Of a DNA stretch of 64,000 nucleotides, positions 1-11,931 are shown one piece after another; position 1 is the stretch's first letter; the number at the start of each line of letters is the position of its first letter. This stretch comes from Ctena decussata. Lineage: Eukaryota; Mollusca; Bivalvia; Lucinida; Lucinidae. Made by a program: the position numbers and the translations under genes. The notes below the pieces were generated by a model that saw nothing but the letters and a program-made list of their open reading frames with translations, was not told where the DNA came from and made no database searches. The stretch is taken from NCBI GenBank assembly GCA_963989385.1, contig OZ022512.1:29719899-29783898 (forward strand). Reading direction: 5' to 3'.

Positions 1-758
1 CAATCAAACCAATTTCACGACTCCTATATCAACCCTATATCACTTCGCTATACGCCCTCCATGCCATAATCAACCCCATCCGCAAATACCATACTTACCT
101 TATAATTGGCTATATCCATAATCCACCATAACTTTCCGTATACGACCCATTTGGGCTCGCCTCATCTCTACCCTGACTTCTACCTTATCCACCCCAGTCT
201 CATCTACACCTATCTATCGTACATGACAAATTCTACCTTGCCCTTACCCCCAGCCCAATTCAACGCCTCATCCATCTTCCTACACACGTAAGTCCATCCA
301 CAAAGTCTTCACACCATTCCGAGAATAGACTTTGACGGGGGGGGGGGGGGGGGGGTCGGTAGCCCTTAACATCTAAAATCTTGACTGAGGCTCCATATCC
401 AATCTTTCCCATCGTTCCATGTTCCATATCTACCCATCCATGAACCTCATCCTGCCGATCCCAATCTTTCCTATTTTCGTACCCCAATCTAGCACCCCAA
501 CCCATTCACCACTTTCCTTCCATGCACTTTCTTACAAACCAGAATAAAATACCTAAAGCTACTTCACACTACCTGACCCTACCCTTACCCACACCTATCG
601 CTTATCTTACTACCAATCCATCAGACCTAGCCTATCCATTCGGTCAGTTTCCATTCCAAGCCAAGCCTACGTCACACACACACCCTACAATCTTGATAAT
701 ATCTCTATCTCAGCTCAAACCCAACATTCGCATGCCCTAGATTTTCTAAATCATATCT
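1..758. other. G-poor, C/T-rich stretch without recognised genes
   Basis: Apart from a G19 tract at 337-355 the + strand is strikingly poor in G and built of short 'cccta/ccatc/tacc' words. Frames are low-complexity. No function assigned. Confidence 0.5.
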
Positions 759-980
759 GAGCCGCGACACGGCAAACCAACAAAGTGGTTTGTGCTTCCA
801 GTGTAAACTCAAACCAGCCTGGGCAAGCGCCCCGTCTGATCAGAGTTTTTTTTTTTTGTTCACACAGAGCTAGTTTAGACTCCTAGCTATCCTCTAAGCG
901 GACAGCAAAGATTCTGATCAGACTAGGCGATGGCCATGCTGATCTGAGACTTCGCTGGGTGCACATGCCACTTTGTCTTT
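759..980. mobile_element. Foldback MITE family A copy
   Basis: TGAGCCGCGACACGGCAAAC at the left; 'ctgatcagactaggcgatgg' and 'cacatgccactttg' at the right. The right end is incomplete: the terminal CGGCTCA is missing. Confidence 0.65.
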
Positions 981-1763
981 GAGAAGAGAAGAGAAGAGAT
1001 GAGAAGAGTAGAGTAGAGAAGAGAAGAGCAGGTGCGAGGCAGTGTGAAGAGAAGATATGATAAGAGGAGATAAGATCAAAATAAGATAAAGATAAAGACA
1101 ATGTGAGACAAGGGAAAAGAATACAAGGCAAGATGATTTATTGTCTCTTTTCCAAACAAGTTTAGACAGGACAAAAGGTTCAACGTAGCGCAAACTACTA
1201 GTCCACCATCTAGTGCGGCCTTGCAGCAGAATTGAAAAGTTGATATGCAAAGCTGTTACATCAAATAATCCGCCGAATTTTAATTGTAATTTTTACAGCT
1301 ATTTAGCCGAAAATAAATTTATTGACTGGCGTTAGTAAGTATATGTACATTCTAGCCCAGTTGGTTAATCGGACTTGTCATTCATGTTTTAAGCTGATCA
1401 ATAGAATAAGACTCTCGCTCGGAAATGAGCGGCTCTTTATCGAGCACAGTGGACAGGCGATGAGTCTATCTACCGTTACGCTAAAGACGAAAAAGAAAAG
1501 ATATTGCCCTTTTTGACAGCTCTGAAGGTGTCTGAACTTGGTGCTAAAATGAAGTTTAAGTGATCAAAGTACCCAGATCATAAATCCGAACTCGTAGGTC
1601 ATATAAACATTGACAATTCTGAAATATTATAGATACACAGACATAGACCTAAAAACAGAGATGTAAGCAGGTGCACGCGAAAAATAAGCATCACCTGCCT
1701 ATTATAATATACCCGCCATTCTATGACAATACTTTGCTGAAAAGGATCATCAATGCGATGTTT

Positions 1764-1810
<47 letters not shown>

Positions 1811-2404
1811 AGTCAGACAGGCAGACAGAGAGGACAACGATCAAGAACTGGTAATGAATAGATTTCCCATATCCCACCCTTGACTTGACTATAGTTTATT
1901 ACTAACCATTGCAATGTGATGCTTCTTTTGTGGTTTACTATTATTGTCACTGTTTGTCAGTTTTATGGTAGTCTTTGACTTTTCGTACATTACGAATAGC
2001 CTCGTCGCAATCTGCTAGGAAAGATCTGACCTCTTGGCTTTTCGCATGTCTTGTTTTGCTTTGTGTCCGTCTTCATTATCTTTCCCTTTCCCGTTCAGTG
2101 TTAGAACAGGATGTGGTAAACGATTGTGTCAGTGATTGGTCATTGCTTTCTCATTCTCTTAAAAAAACTATCACGTTTTACCATATGAAACTTCATCACG
2201 TGTGCTGGACCATATTTTTCTGCACCATATGTTATATTGGATTTAATCACTGATTGAACCAATTTTTAATGCCAACCTGTCTATTAATCGCCTTTTGGAT
2301 TTTTTTTCGCTTCATAGTCAATGCTGTTTTCATATCCTGTGAAATGGCAATCATTTCCGAGGCTTTAATAAAAGTAAATATTTGTATTCAGTAACTATTT
2401 ATGA
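981..2404. other. Intergenic, AT-rich; nothing recognised beyond simple repeats
   Basis: Purine-rich GAGAA/GATAA runs (about 980-1100) and the GA microsatellite. No splice-framed coding similarity seen. Confidence 0.5.
1765..1808. repeat. (GA)n microsatellite
   Basis: About 20 GA dinucleotides. The frames across it (Arg-Glu or Ser-Leu repeats) are by-products. Confidence 0.95.
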
Positions 2405-2570
2405 AATAGATCAGCCCTAGCAGTGAATTGTTGAGTAATAATTCACTGTTTGGAGGTCAGTTGTAAAGTAGATCATATCACGAGCGCGGAGCGCGAGTGA
2501 TATATCTACTGACAACTGACCGACAAACAGTGAATTATTACTCAACAATTCAATGCTAGAGCTGAACTAT
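2405..2570. repeat. Foldback repeat with GC-rich tip
   Basis: 'agtgaattgttgagtaataa' and 'ttattactcaacaattca' form the outer stem. 'gatcatatcacgagcgcg' pairs with 'cgcgagtgatatatc' at the tip. A further 'gcagtgaattgttgcag' at 2810-2826 and a CRE palindrome TGACGTCA (2777-2784) suggest the element extends to about 2830. Confidence 0.65.
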
Positions 2571-2830
2571 TTCGATTCTAACACTCAAAAATGCTGAAAA
2601 AACTATTCTCTTCATTCAAACTCTCCCAACCTTCCTGCCAGCGCGTTCATGCTCCCGCCAATATTCTTAACTGTATATATGATAAACGTACGTTTTTATG
2701 GCGATTTAAGAAAGAAACAGAGACGTTACACCGTCTAACGTCTCAAAACGTCGCAAAATTACGTCATTAATTGCAGTGACGTCAGCAATTAGACTCACGC
2801 GCTCCGTAGCAGTGAATTGTTGCAGAATAA

Positions 2831-3824
2831 AACACGGTATTTTTCCATTGCTTCTATAGGCGCACTGTGTTAGAATTCTAATTTAAACATATTTTGTTGC
2901 CGCTTTATAAAGCAATTCTTACATTTGGTAGTGAAAATAAAGAATTTATACTTTTGAAGTTTCCACTCCACTTGTTTATGAATAATAAATTTTCTCTCCG
3001 AGACATTTGGAGGCAATGAACGGTGACAAATATCAAATAAATTAAGTAGTTGTCTCGGATGATGATTACAAACCTATGACTTCCTCAAGGACTGAACAAG
3101 CCACTGCAACCCTTAAAAAGAAGAAAAGGCAGACAGGAAGACTATATCTGATGATCGGCAGGAATGGGCTTTACCACGACAAACAGGCGGTTGAAAACAG
3201 AAACAGGTTGAAAGATGTTGTTATAGAGTTATTTGTGGTGCACAAATCCAGGTTATGGGATAGACTAGACTAGACCCTGCAGACGTCCAGCTTTTGACCA
3301 TAACGACAGTTCTACACTGTACACTCCAGGATGAACCACCTGTCACCAAGTAGCCACATAAGGGATCTGTAACATGCATAGAAGAAGTCTCCCTCTGCAC
3401 AGGGTGTGTGCTGAGGGTGTGGGGGGATGGGGGGGGGGGGGGGGTTAGAGGAGACTCCACTTAACGATCTGTTTTGAATGACGGCATAATGTCATCCTTG
3501 CAAATGACATGCTCAAAGAATTTTCGCAACATTTCTGGGTATCGAACCCATGGTCATCAACATGATAGGTAAAGTAAAAAGATAGGCAATGATCAGAAAT
3601 TAATACAATCAAATCCCACATCCCGCTTTCAAAACCAATAGGGAAAGAAGCACACACACGGAAAAATTGACACAAGTTCACGAAAGACACGCATGGAAAA
3701 CCGAATGAGCAGCTTTGTCCCAAACAGGTGGTCATTCAGATATCCTAATCAAAAACAGTATCAACATCTATTTTTAACTAATTTATTTTTAACTTACAAA
3801 CTAAAACAAAACAAAAGGCAGATT
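2831..3824. other. Intergenic; G16 tract, no recognised gene
   Basis: G16 at 3429-3444. Short frames at 3076-3273 and 3445-3735 show no family motif. Confidence 0.45.
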
Positions 3825-4345
3825 GGGTAGCAAAACATGTGACCAAAACCGCCGAAGAACACAGACAAGCGGACATAGCACAATGTAACATCAAGGAACC
3901 ACAACAGAAGTACCGCCTTGCAACGGTCAGCAAAAGATTACTTGTGGGGGGGGGGGGGGCTTAAACATGTTTAACTGGGTCAAAACATCACCCTTAGCCT
4001 CCGCAATTGTTCAACTAAACCACTACAATTGAGGTTCACTGAACAGACCAATGAATGCAACAATGTGGACAAGAAGAACAAATAATGCAAAAAAAAAACC
4101 CACTTAACATCTATTTTTACTACAAAGTACGACGGGAAGCAAAGTGGGCAGCTATACAGGTGGCCAGATTGCAAGCGGACCAGACAAATATTTACAATAA
4201 CAACAGTGAAGAACCACAGCAGAAGAACCGCCTTGCAACGATCAGTAATAGATTACTGGCTGGGGGGAGGGGGCTTAAACATGTTTTACTGGATCCAAAC
4301 CTCGCCATCCGCTTCTGCAGTGGTTCGAGACATTTAGTTAGCTGT
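3825..4345 (+). repeat. Degenerate direct repeat of coding-like sequence
   Basis: Two copies (about 3825-3990 and 4135-4300) with the same order of words. Translations share EPQQK-RLAT-S-RLL and GLKHV around a G-rich stretch (G14 at 3946-3959). I do not recognise the protein; it looks like an old transposon coding remnant. Confidence 0.4.
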
Positions 4346-5109
4346 TGGTCTGCATGAAGGTTTCGTAACCCATCAATGAATCATCATCGGAAACAAACAT
4401 ATCACGAAATCACGTATAAGACCTATGATGAATCAGAGATGAGTACTCGACGGAAATAACGTATTGCGATACCAGGAGATCCTTGGGAAGTCAACCAACA
4501 CCACAGAAATACTGGAGTAAAAGAAAACCATCAGTTAGACCCCGAACTATCAAGCAACAGACAAGGCAAACTCCGGCCCAACCAACTAAACTAAGTAGCT
4601 TTATGTCGGGCCTATCATTGAGTCTGATACCTGACCAACCGGCGTGCAATTAAAGAGGGAAGCAAAGTTATTAACAATGATTGGGTTAACTACTAAACAT
4701 GCAGACTGTAGCATTACATTTATGCAATAACCCACTGAGCTTCTGCACCTCATGGTTCCACCCTCATGGTTCCACCATTACTCATTGGGCTAACATTTAC
4801 CCCACCCTTCACTAGTCTAGTCTTAGTGTTTCCCATGCCTGAAAAAGGGGCAGGGTGCTGGCCAGAAAAAGGGCACTTTAAGCGATTGACACACTCCCTA
4901 AAGGGCCCTTTTCTGAAACCATTTTTTCAAAGACGGTAATTACACTTTCTAACAGGATTAACATCTTGTTTTTGCACCATAATAAAGAGCCTCTTTTACA
5001 CACAGAAAGCTGCATATTGAAAAAATATTACATTAATATGACTGAAATCACTTTCCACAAAGGGAGGACAGGAGGGTAATGCCAAAGGGCAGAAAGGTGG
5101 AGTACCCTT
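4346..5109. other. Intergenic; nothing recognised
   Basis: No conserved coding motif or clear repeat structure apparent on either strand. Confidence 0.45.
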
Positions 5110-6070
5110 CTAACCTCTATAGGGGAATACCTAAGTTTAGTCTAGTTTGTCCCATAACCATGCGAAGTTCTTCCGGCACCACAGATGACTTAACAATTCC
5201 TTTTCACTTAGTCTTGTCTTCAACTGTCATAGGTGAGCTAGCGAAATCCATCTCTGTCCTTTCCTTAATATTGTCTTCCCACCTCTTCTTCTGTCTACCT
5301 CTTCTTCTTTTTCCGCTCACTGTGCCCTGCAGAATTGTCTTTGCTATTAAAGCCAGATGACCTTGAGACGTGGCAAAACTACCTCAGTTTCCTTTTCATG
5401 ACCAAGATTAGGAGTTCGCTATAGTCTCCAATGGCTGCTTCGATCTTTCTACGAACTTCCTCATAAGTGACATGGGCCTTGTTTGAGATGTTCAGTAGCC
5501 TTCGATGACATATCATCTCAAAGTCTGGCTTCTTTTCTCTATTTCTGCTGGCAAGGTCCAGGACTCACAGGCATGCAGAAATGTGGATATGACGAGTGAG
5601 CGCATCAGTTTCACATGATCCAAGAGGTATGCTGTTTTCTCTTTATATTGCAATCAGCTTTGTCAGAGCTGCAGTGGCTTGTTCAGTCCTTGAGAGAACC
5701 TCCGGTTTTGAGCCTTCATCTGAGAAATTGCTCCAAGGTGTTTGAAGCTCGTAACTCTGCAGAGATTCTGTCCTTTAAGCTTGATCTCTCTCTGGATGCC
5801 GTTGGCGCTGTTTGTTAGTAGCCTGGTCTTCTCAGCACGTACCTCTATTTTGTACCTTGTACAGGTTTTGTCGAGACTTTCAACCAGAGCATCTAGTTTC
5901 TGCTCTTCCTCAGCAAAAGCGTCAATGTCATCGGAAAACCGCAGATTGGTAATAGTTCTGTCGTTTATGTTAACATATTTATCATGTTCTTCCACAACAC
6001 CAGACATAATCCTTTTGAGAAAAATGTTGGAGAGAAGGATCTTGCCGGCTAACTCCATCTCCAGCACCAC
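5110..6070 (-). pseudogene. Decayed RTE-type LINE, C-terminal part of reverse transcriptase
   Basis: The open frame 5663-6070 (135 aa) contains FLKRIMSG, TNLRFSDDIDAFAEEEQKLD (RT motif with FxDDID), ALVESLDKTCTRYKIEVRAE, KTRLLTNSANG, VTSFKHLGA. This is the conserved run of RTE-like 'endonuclease-reverse transcriptase' elements of invertebrates. Downstream, in broken frames to about 5110, the tail can still be read: QGTVSGKRRRGRQKKRWEDN and SSVVPE. Stops and frame breaks make it a dead 3' fragment. Its upstream part is cut off near the hAT element. Confidence 0.85.
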
Positions 6071-6165
6071 TCTACACTACCCCAAACCCAATTCACGCAA
6101 CATCTTTTCTACCAATCAGCCGACGGGCCACCATAGCATGGTGTTTCAGAGTGGTGACTCTCAAC

Positions 6166-8155
6166 CAGGGCTGAGACGGGTAGACATTTTGTACCCGGGT
6201 TCCCGAGTCCCTAGTACCCGCGGGTACCCGGGTACCCGTTACTATAACATTCTTGTCATATCCACAGTTAGAAAGTATAAGTTCAGAGCAAATAATAAGT
6301 TAGGTATCTGTCACGTGCACACGTGTGCATGGGAAGAGAACGAGAATGTAGAAATATCTCTGTTATAATACACACAAAAAAGTTTGGCAATATATAAATG
6401 CAATTTATACAAGACAGTCGCACTAACAAGGCCGTCGTCGCCGGTCCGGCAGGTCCGGCGAGCGCCGGACCACTTTTTTAGGCCGAGTATGCTATCTGCC
6501 ATACCACTTTTTATCTTTTCAGCCGATTTTTCCTTCGTGCTTATCTGTGATTTTATTGAATCGCATCATCAAAAGTGCCGCAATTTATCAAAAGTGCCGC
6601 AATTTATGACATCGTTGCTGGTGTCAGCAATAAACCTGGCCAAGGTGTGAAAACATGCAGTCACACACCGTGCAAAACAATGCAGTTATTATAATGACAC
6701 CTGCTTGATTAATTTCATAATCGTTAAAGGATTATTTTCAGTGGACGATTTATCAAAGACATGATAAATTCATTGATCCAGAATGTTCGTTTTGATTTTT
6801 GTATGCCAACAATGGTATGAAAACAAACTACAGCGGCACGTTTTTCTCGGCGCAACAGAAGAAAGTTTTAATCCCCTCAATGTATTTTTCTAATTATTCT
6901 AAATGAAAGAACATGTCGGGCGGCAAAGTATGTATAAAACATTTTGAATTTACATATATGAGCATTATGGACGGACACATGGCGCCAAGTGCGTGCAACT
7001 ATGGTTACCTACCGCTGAGCCACTTGGGGAACGTCGTTAGGAGAATTGAACTGAACTGAAATGTATGAGCATTCTAAGTCCTGAGACTGTGCCGATAGTT
7101 CCATGTCAATGTTGTTATTCCATTATGCCTGTTCCAAATCAGCCCAAGACTTTTCGGTTCCCACAACGTACACTTGGTGTAAAAAAGCCGGAACAAAGAA
7201 GTTTTCAGTCGTCGTCGTTTGACAGTAGCCCGTGGCTTCATTATGATGAAGCAAAAGATCTTGCGTTTTGTCATCTCTCTATGTTGGCCTATCGGCAAGG
7301 AAAGTTGCGCAGCCTAAATATAGACAAAGCTTACATCATTAATGGATATTCTTACTGGAAAAACGCTTGTGTATCTTTTCGAAAACAAGAGTCTTCAAAG
7401 TGCCATCAGGAGTCAGTGTTGAACGTACAGACTTTGCCTAGAACCTGCGGGGACATCAGTGAAAAAATGTCAAAAAAACATGCTGAGGAAAATCTCAGGA
7501 TATCTGTATCAGGTTTAATCTTTGCATTAATGCGGACCTTAAACTTGATGCCACCGCCAGAAGAGACTCACAGAGGGATCGAAATAGTTGTTTAGGAGAA
7601 AAAGCCAATAACAAATAAAACAAATAAAAATAAAACAACTATAGAGGGGATTATATCTGTATCAGGCTTAACTTTGCTTGAGCGCTGAAATTGATGCCAG
7701 CGGCTGATGAGAATCGCAGAGGGGTCGAAATAGTTGTTAAAGAACTTCTTGAGTGTTACGTTTGTTCTTTTTCGTATTTAACTAGCAAAACTTCGTGACC
7801 ATAACTGAATTTTGGTCCCAAATGCATCCAAACATGCATTTAAAACGCACATAGAGACGCCCATAAATCAAAAATTTTCTCGGAGAAGGTCCCCCGAAGC
7901 CATATTACGAGAAATCCCTCTCGTGCTCTCCCCCTCTCGTGCCTTCGGCACTCGCTGCTGTCCTCCGCCGGACCAGCTTTCACTACACGGCGACGGGCCT
8001 GACTAAACCTCACTCTGTTTGCTTTGAATTTTATAGAATGGAATATTTATACACTACATAATAATATGCATTCGGGTAACGGGTAGTAAATTTGTACCCG
8101 GGTAATTGGTTTACCCGATCCGACCTCGGGTACCCTGGTACTTGTCCCAGCCCTT
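6166..8155 (+). mobile_element. hAT DNA transposon, 1990 bp, 8-bp target duplication
   Basis: Left end CAGGGCTGAGACGGGTA, right end (reverse complement) AAGGGCTGGGACAAGTACC. Both terminal regions are rich in GGGTACCC blocks that face each other. It is flanked by CTCTCAAC (6158-6165) and CTCTCAAT (8156-8163), an 8-bp duplication with one mismatch, as expected for hAT. The interior holds a truncated transposase N-terminus and a local direct repeat (about 7498-7595 and 7650-7745). Confidence 0.85.
7065..7595 (+). pseudogene. hAT transposase N-terminal fragment (TTF-type zinc finger, ZMYM1-like)
   Basis: 176-codon frame inside the 6166-8155 hAT element. Residues about 25-130 carry NQPKTFRFP, PWLHYDEAKDLAFC, KAYIINGYSYWKNACVSFRK, SKCHQE and LPRTCGDISEKM. 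This is the TTF/BED-like finger at the start of ZMYM1-type hAT transposases. The usual second Cys of 'FCxxC' reads Ser (FCHLS), so the finger is probably broken. The frame then runs into repeated non-transposase sequence; the catalytic RNase-H-like domain and dimerisation domain are absent. Confidence 0.75.
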
Positions 8156-8309
8156 CTCTCAATACTGTGGGTTTCGGGCCTCAGCAAGCACACTAGTGAG
8201 AATTGCTATTCTGACTTTTTCATTACAATCTATATACTTACCTTGAATCTTGAACCTTCAGCCTTTACAGGCCCCGGGTTACAAGCAGTACTGTCCAGCA
8301 CACCCGGTC

Positions 8310-9140
8310 CGTGGAAACACCCCCAAACCACCCCAATACATTTAAAGACCCTACTATTGTCACAAATTTTCCCTATCATCAAAAGGTATCAAAAGGTATA
8401 AATACATCCCAAACCACCCCAAACCACTTTCATGCCACCCAAACCAGCCTCCCTGGATACAGACTAGAACCCCAACCCCTCCCCCACCAAGACACCAACA
8501 TTTCAGGTCAATTGGCGAGTATTAGTTCTTTCCTCCCCTCCACCCCTTCATTCTTTAACTAACGTGCGACTGCGCAAGGGGTGGGGTTCTAGTTTGTATC
8601 CAGGGTGGCTGGTTTGGAGTGGTATAAATGGTCGCCCCCTCCTCCCCCGCCCCGCCCCACCCTGCGTGAAATACATAAACGTACAAAATAATTTACTTTA
8701 TTATACTGAGATTATTAATTTTTCGTTAATATTTAAACCCGAAGTTATTAAAAGATACATACATACATATCATGGGTAAACACTTATTAAAGTGTTCTTT
8801 TTATTTTGAATCTATATAAATACTGTTTGGGATGGGTGGGTGCGGTCATGGTGTATGTGTGGAGGGGACAGGGGGTGATGTGAATCTGGGGAGGCTTGCT
8901 TGGGGTGGTATGGTTGAGGTTTGGGGTGGTTTGGGGTGTTTTGGGGTGGTTTGGGGTGTTTCTACGGACCCCATCACACCCTACTATTGTCACGATAGTC
9001 CGTACCCTCCGGGAGCCGAGATAATAACACTTACCGGGATATTGACACGGCGGCCGGGGAGAATATCCTCTTATCTTGCCAAAGTTCACATTCACCGCTG
9101 GAAAACAGACGGACGCTTGACAAAGAAGATAACAGGTTAA
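8310..9140. repeat. C-rich / G-rich inverted pair with a G-quadruplex motif
   Basis: C-rich words (CCCCAAACCACCCC) at 8310-8470 face G-rich words at 8880-8960, and both sides carry 'accctactattgtcac'. GGGG runs at 8923, 8933, 8943 and 8953 with 6-base loops form a regular G-quadruplex motif. The translated frames here are low-complexity Pro/Thr/His and not genes. Confidence 0.6.
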
Positions 9141-10138
9141 CCCCACTGCCTAAGGTTGTTATTTACAATTACATAAGAAAATACATACAAATACCAATGT
9201 CATGGGATTTCGTGATCGAGTTTCGTACCCGTGAAGTTTCGTACACGAATTTATCTCAGATAAATGTAGCTCATTAGCTCAAAGGGAAAATATTATCTCC
9301 AGAGCAAGCACTAATAAGTGTCTCAGTGAACTGATAAAGTCAAAAATGTATTGACAAATTGGTGCTCCTAGTTGTATACTGGCACTCCCTATTCTCACGG
9401 TACTTAAGATACAAGCAAGCCTGACCAAATAAGGAGGACCAACAATTCAACATACTATTATGTAGTTGAGCCCTCCAGTATTTCATTTTAACGCTCAAGG
9501 CATTATTGTGTTTTCTACCTTCTGGTGAGTGTCATATTTTATTTGTACACAGTACTACCCCAAAGTGGTGAGGCAGAAATACCGACTCCATATTCTCACG
9601 GTATATGGATATTTGCCTCAACATAAGCAAATTAAATGCAAGCAGAAATATTTCCTTATTTAAAATGTTGAGTGTAACCATACTTAGATCAAACAAAGCA
9701 AGAAATAACACGATCGGACAATTATTTTCTATTTTATAGCCACTTTTAACGTCCTGGGGTGTTCCTTGTTACCACCTTTGGTGATTTTTCACTACTTTGG
9801 CTTTAAGAAGAGGCACAGAATCTTCAAAAAGAGACAGAACTGAAATCGTATGTGTTTTTATACTTTGTATTCCTGAAGCCTGAAAGACAAAATAAAAGTA
9901 AGGAGACATGTGTGCCTGAGGGCTTTTATATAGCACTACCGCGAGAATAGGATTGCCGCGAGAATATGGAGTTGGAGTATAATTGTTGTAAATAGGCCCT
10001 ATGGCCGCAATGACTCTCAGATAATTTCTTCTTTGTAAATATCAATACTACAGTCTTCACGAAACCCTGTCTGACCGCCTGACATGTCTGGTAAAAATTC
10101 ATTCGGTCTGGTAAAAATATTCAGAATTTTCAAGTGCA
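9141..10138. other. Intergenic; short facing 'attctcacggtat / taccgcgagaat' words only
   Basis: 'ctattctcacggtac' (about 9390) and 'atattctcacggtat' (about 9590) face 'taccgcgagaatagg' (about 9950), suggesting an eroded inverted element. No coding content seen. Confidence 0.4.
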
Positions 10139-10675
10139 TTTTAATCATTTTACCAGATTCGGTCCTGTAAACTCTGACAAACTTTCGTGAACTCTGATAC
10201 TACAGTAACTGCTCGCAAGTAATGTAGATTTAGACCAAACTGGCACAGATACATTACTAGGAGGGGGGAAAATGATAAGATTTTGGTGACATTGACCTTT
10301 TCTTCAAGGTCACATGAGGTCAAAGAAAGATGAAAAATAGCTTGTCTGCACCATATCTCCTGAAGGAATTGAATGACTTTTACCAAACTGGCACAGATAT
10401 GTCACTGGGAGATGGCAAAGAACTGATTAGATTTTGGTGACCTTGACCCCATTTTCAAGGCCATAGGAGGTCAAAGAGTGTTGAAAAATGCCTAGTCTGC
10501 ACCATATCTCCTGAAGGAATTGATGGATTTTTACCAAACTGGCACATGCCAAAGAACTGATTAGATTTTGGTGACCTTGATCCCATTTTCAAAAAAAAAA
10601 AGGCCACAGGAGGTCAAAGAGTGTTGAAAAATGCCTTGTCTGCACCATATCTCCTGAAGGAATTGATGGATTTTT

Positions 10676-11931
10676 AGCTTGCCTGAACGAAAGTTCAGGA
10701 AGAGCTATTGTTGTCACCCTGGCGTCCGCGTCAGTGTCCGGATTGGATGTTTTGGTCATAGTTTTTTAAAGACCTAAATCTTCTTAACCCATAGATGAAT
10801 TCTTTTGATACTTGCACTGTAGTTAGATATTGGTCCAAAGTCTAACAGGGTACCACCCCCACCCCACTCCGTGACCTTGATGTCAAGATCATGGACTTAG
10901 AAAATCGGGAGTTTTTTTGGACTGGATGTTTTGGTTAAAGTTGTATAAAGCCCAATATCTCCTAAACCCATGGATAGATTAATTTGATACTTGCACTGTA
11001 GTTAGATATTGGTCCAAAGTTTTCTGAAGTACTACCCCCACCCCACTTCAGTGACCTTGATGTCAAGGTCATGGACAATGACTTAGAATATTGTCTTTTT
11101 ATTGATTGGATGTTTTGGTTAAAGTTTTTTTAAAGACACATATCTCCTGAACCCATAGGTGAATTCTTTTTATATTTGCACTGTAGTTAGATGTTAGTCC
11201 AAAGTTTTACAGAGTACTACCCAAACTTCGCTCAGTGACCTTGATGTCAAGGTCAGGGACTAAGGAAATTTGGTCTTTTGTAATTGCATACTGATTTATA
11301 ATGCTTGGCAGAGATTTAGTTTACACTTGAGCTGTTGTTAGACAGTGTATTGAGTTTTTACAAAACACTATATACTTACCCAACTGGATGACCTTGAAGT
11401 CAAGGTCATTGACTTTGAATTTTGTCTTAAAGATTTTGGTTAAAGTTTTATATCTATGAAGACATAATTTCACAGTGCCACGATGGACTCAGTTGGTACT
11501 AATACTTGGACTGATGTTAGATAATGGTTGAAGGCTTTGATACATCCTATCCACCTCCCCACCACCACCCCCACCACCCCTTAGTTCTTTGACCTCAAGC
11601 TCATAGACTTTGAAATTTCATGTGGATTTTTTTATTTTGATTTTATTTTAAGACTTATTTCTGAGATAGCTTTCCTGAAGTTTTATGCATATCAGTCCAC
11701 ACCCAGGGCTGGAAAAATCCACTTGTCTACTCGCCATGGCGAGTGTCTCAAGCTACAGGATTAGAAGAATTTCTCAGTACAGCCGAGTTAACTTTTTAAT
11801 TTCACTATACATCTTGTGATGCAGGACGAGTGACAATTTAAGGATTTTCCAGCCCTGACACCACCATAGCGACTGTTAGATGGGCAAGCACCTATTCAGG
11901 TGAGCTATGCTGTCAGGCGACAGCTCTTGTT
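10676..11931 (+). mobile_element. Helentron-like element H2a inserted in H1a
   Basis: 5' end AGCTTGCCTGAACGAAAGTTC forms a hairpin (CCTGAAC/GTTCAGG). The core is about 165-bp units each with 'accttgatgtcaaggtca'. The 3' end is hairpin GCTGTCAGGCGACAGC followed by TCTTGTT. The host array reads 'ggatttttaccaaactgg' when uninterrupted; here it is split after the T run, so both ends are exact to within about three bases. A second copy lies reversed at 42172-43320. Confidence 0.8.
11704..11857 (+). mobile_element. 154-bp hAT-like MITE inside H2a
   Basis: Terminal inverted repeats CAGGGCTGGAAAAATCC and GGATTTTCCAGCCCTG. Flanked by ACACC on both sides (11699-11703, 11858-11862). The paralogous H2b copy (around 42225-42250, reversed) shows the empty site with a single ACACC. 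A related, eroded end is seen near 21450-21500. Confidence 0.75.

Noticed and set aside
883..1250. Ser/Leu-rich frames on the minus strand
   Set aside because: Low-complexity translation of a GAGAA/GATAA purine-rich tract.
1599..1883. Frames across the GA repeat
   Set aside because: Dinucleotide repeat translated as Arg-Glu or Ser-Leu; no other support.
5742..6368. 208-codon plus-strand frame
   Set aside because: It is the antisense of the reverse transcriptase remnant and runs into the hAT end.
7065..7595. Host gene for a zinc finger MYM-type protein
   Set aside because: Enclosed by hAT ends with an 8-bp duplication, truncated, and a metal-binding Cys is lost.
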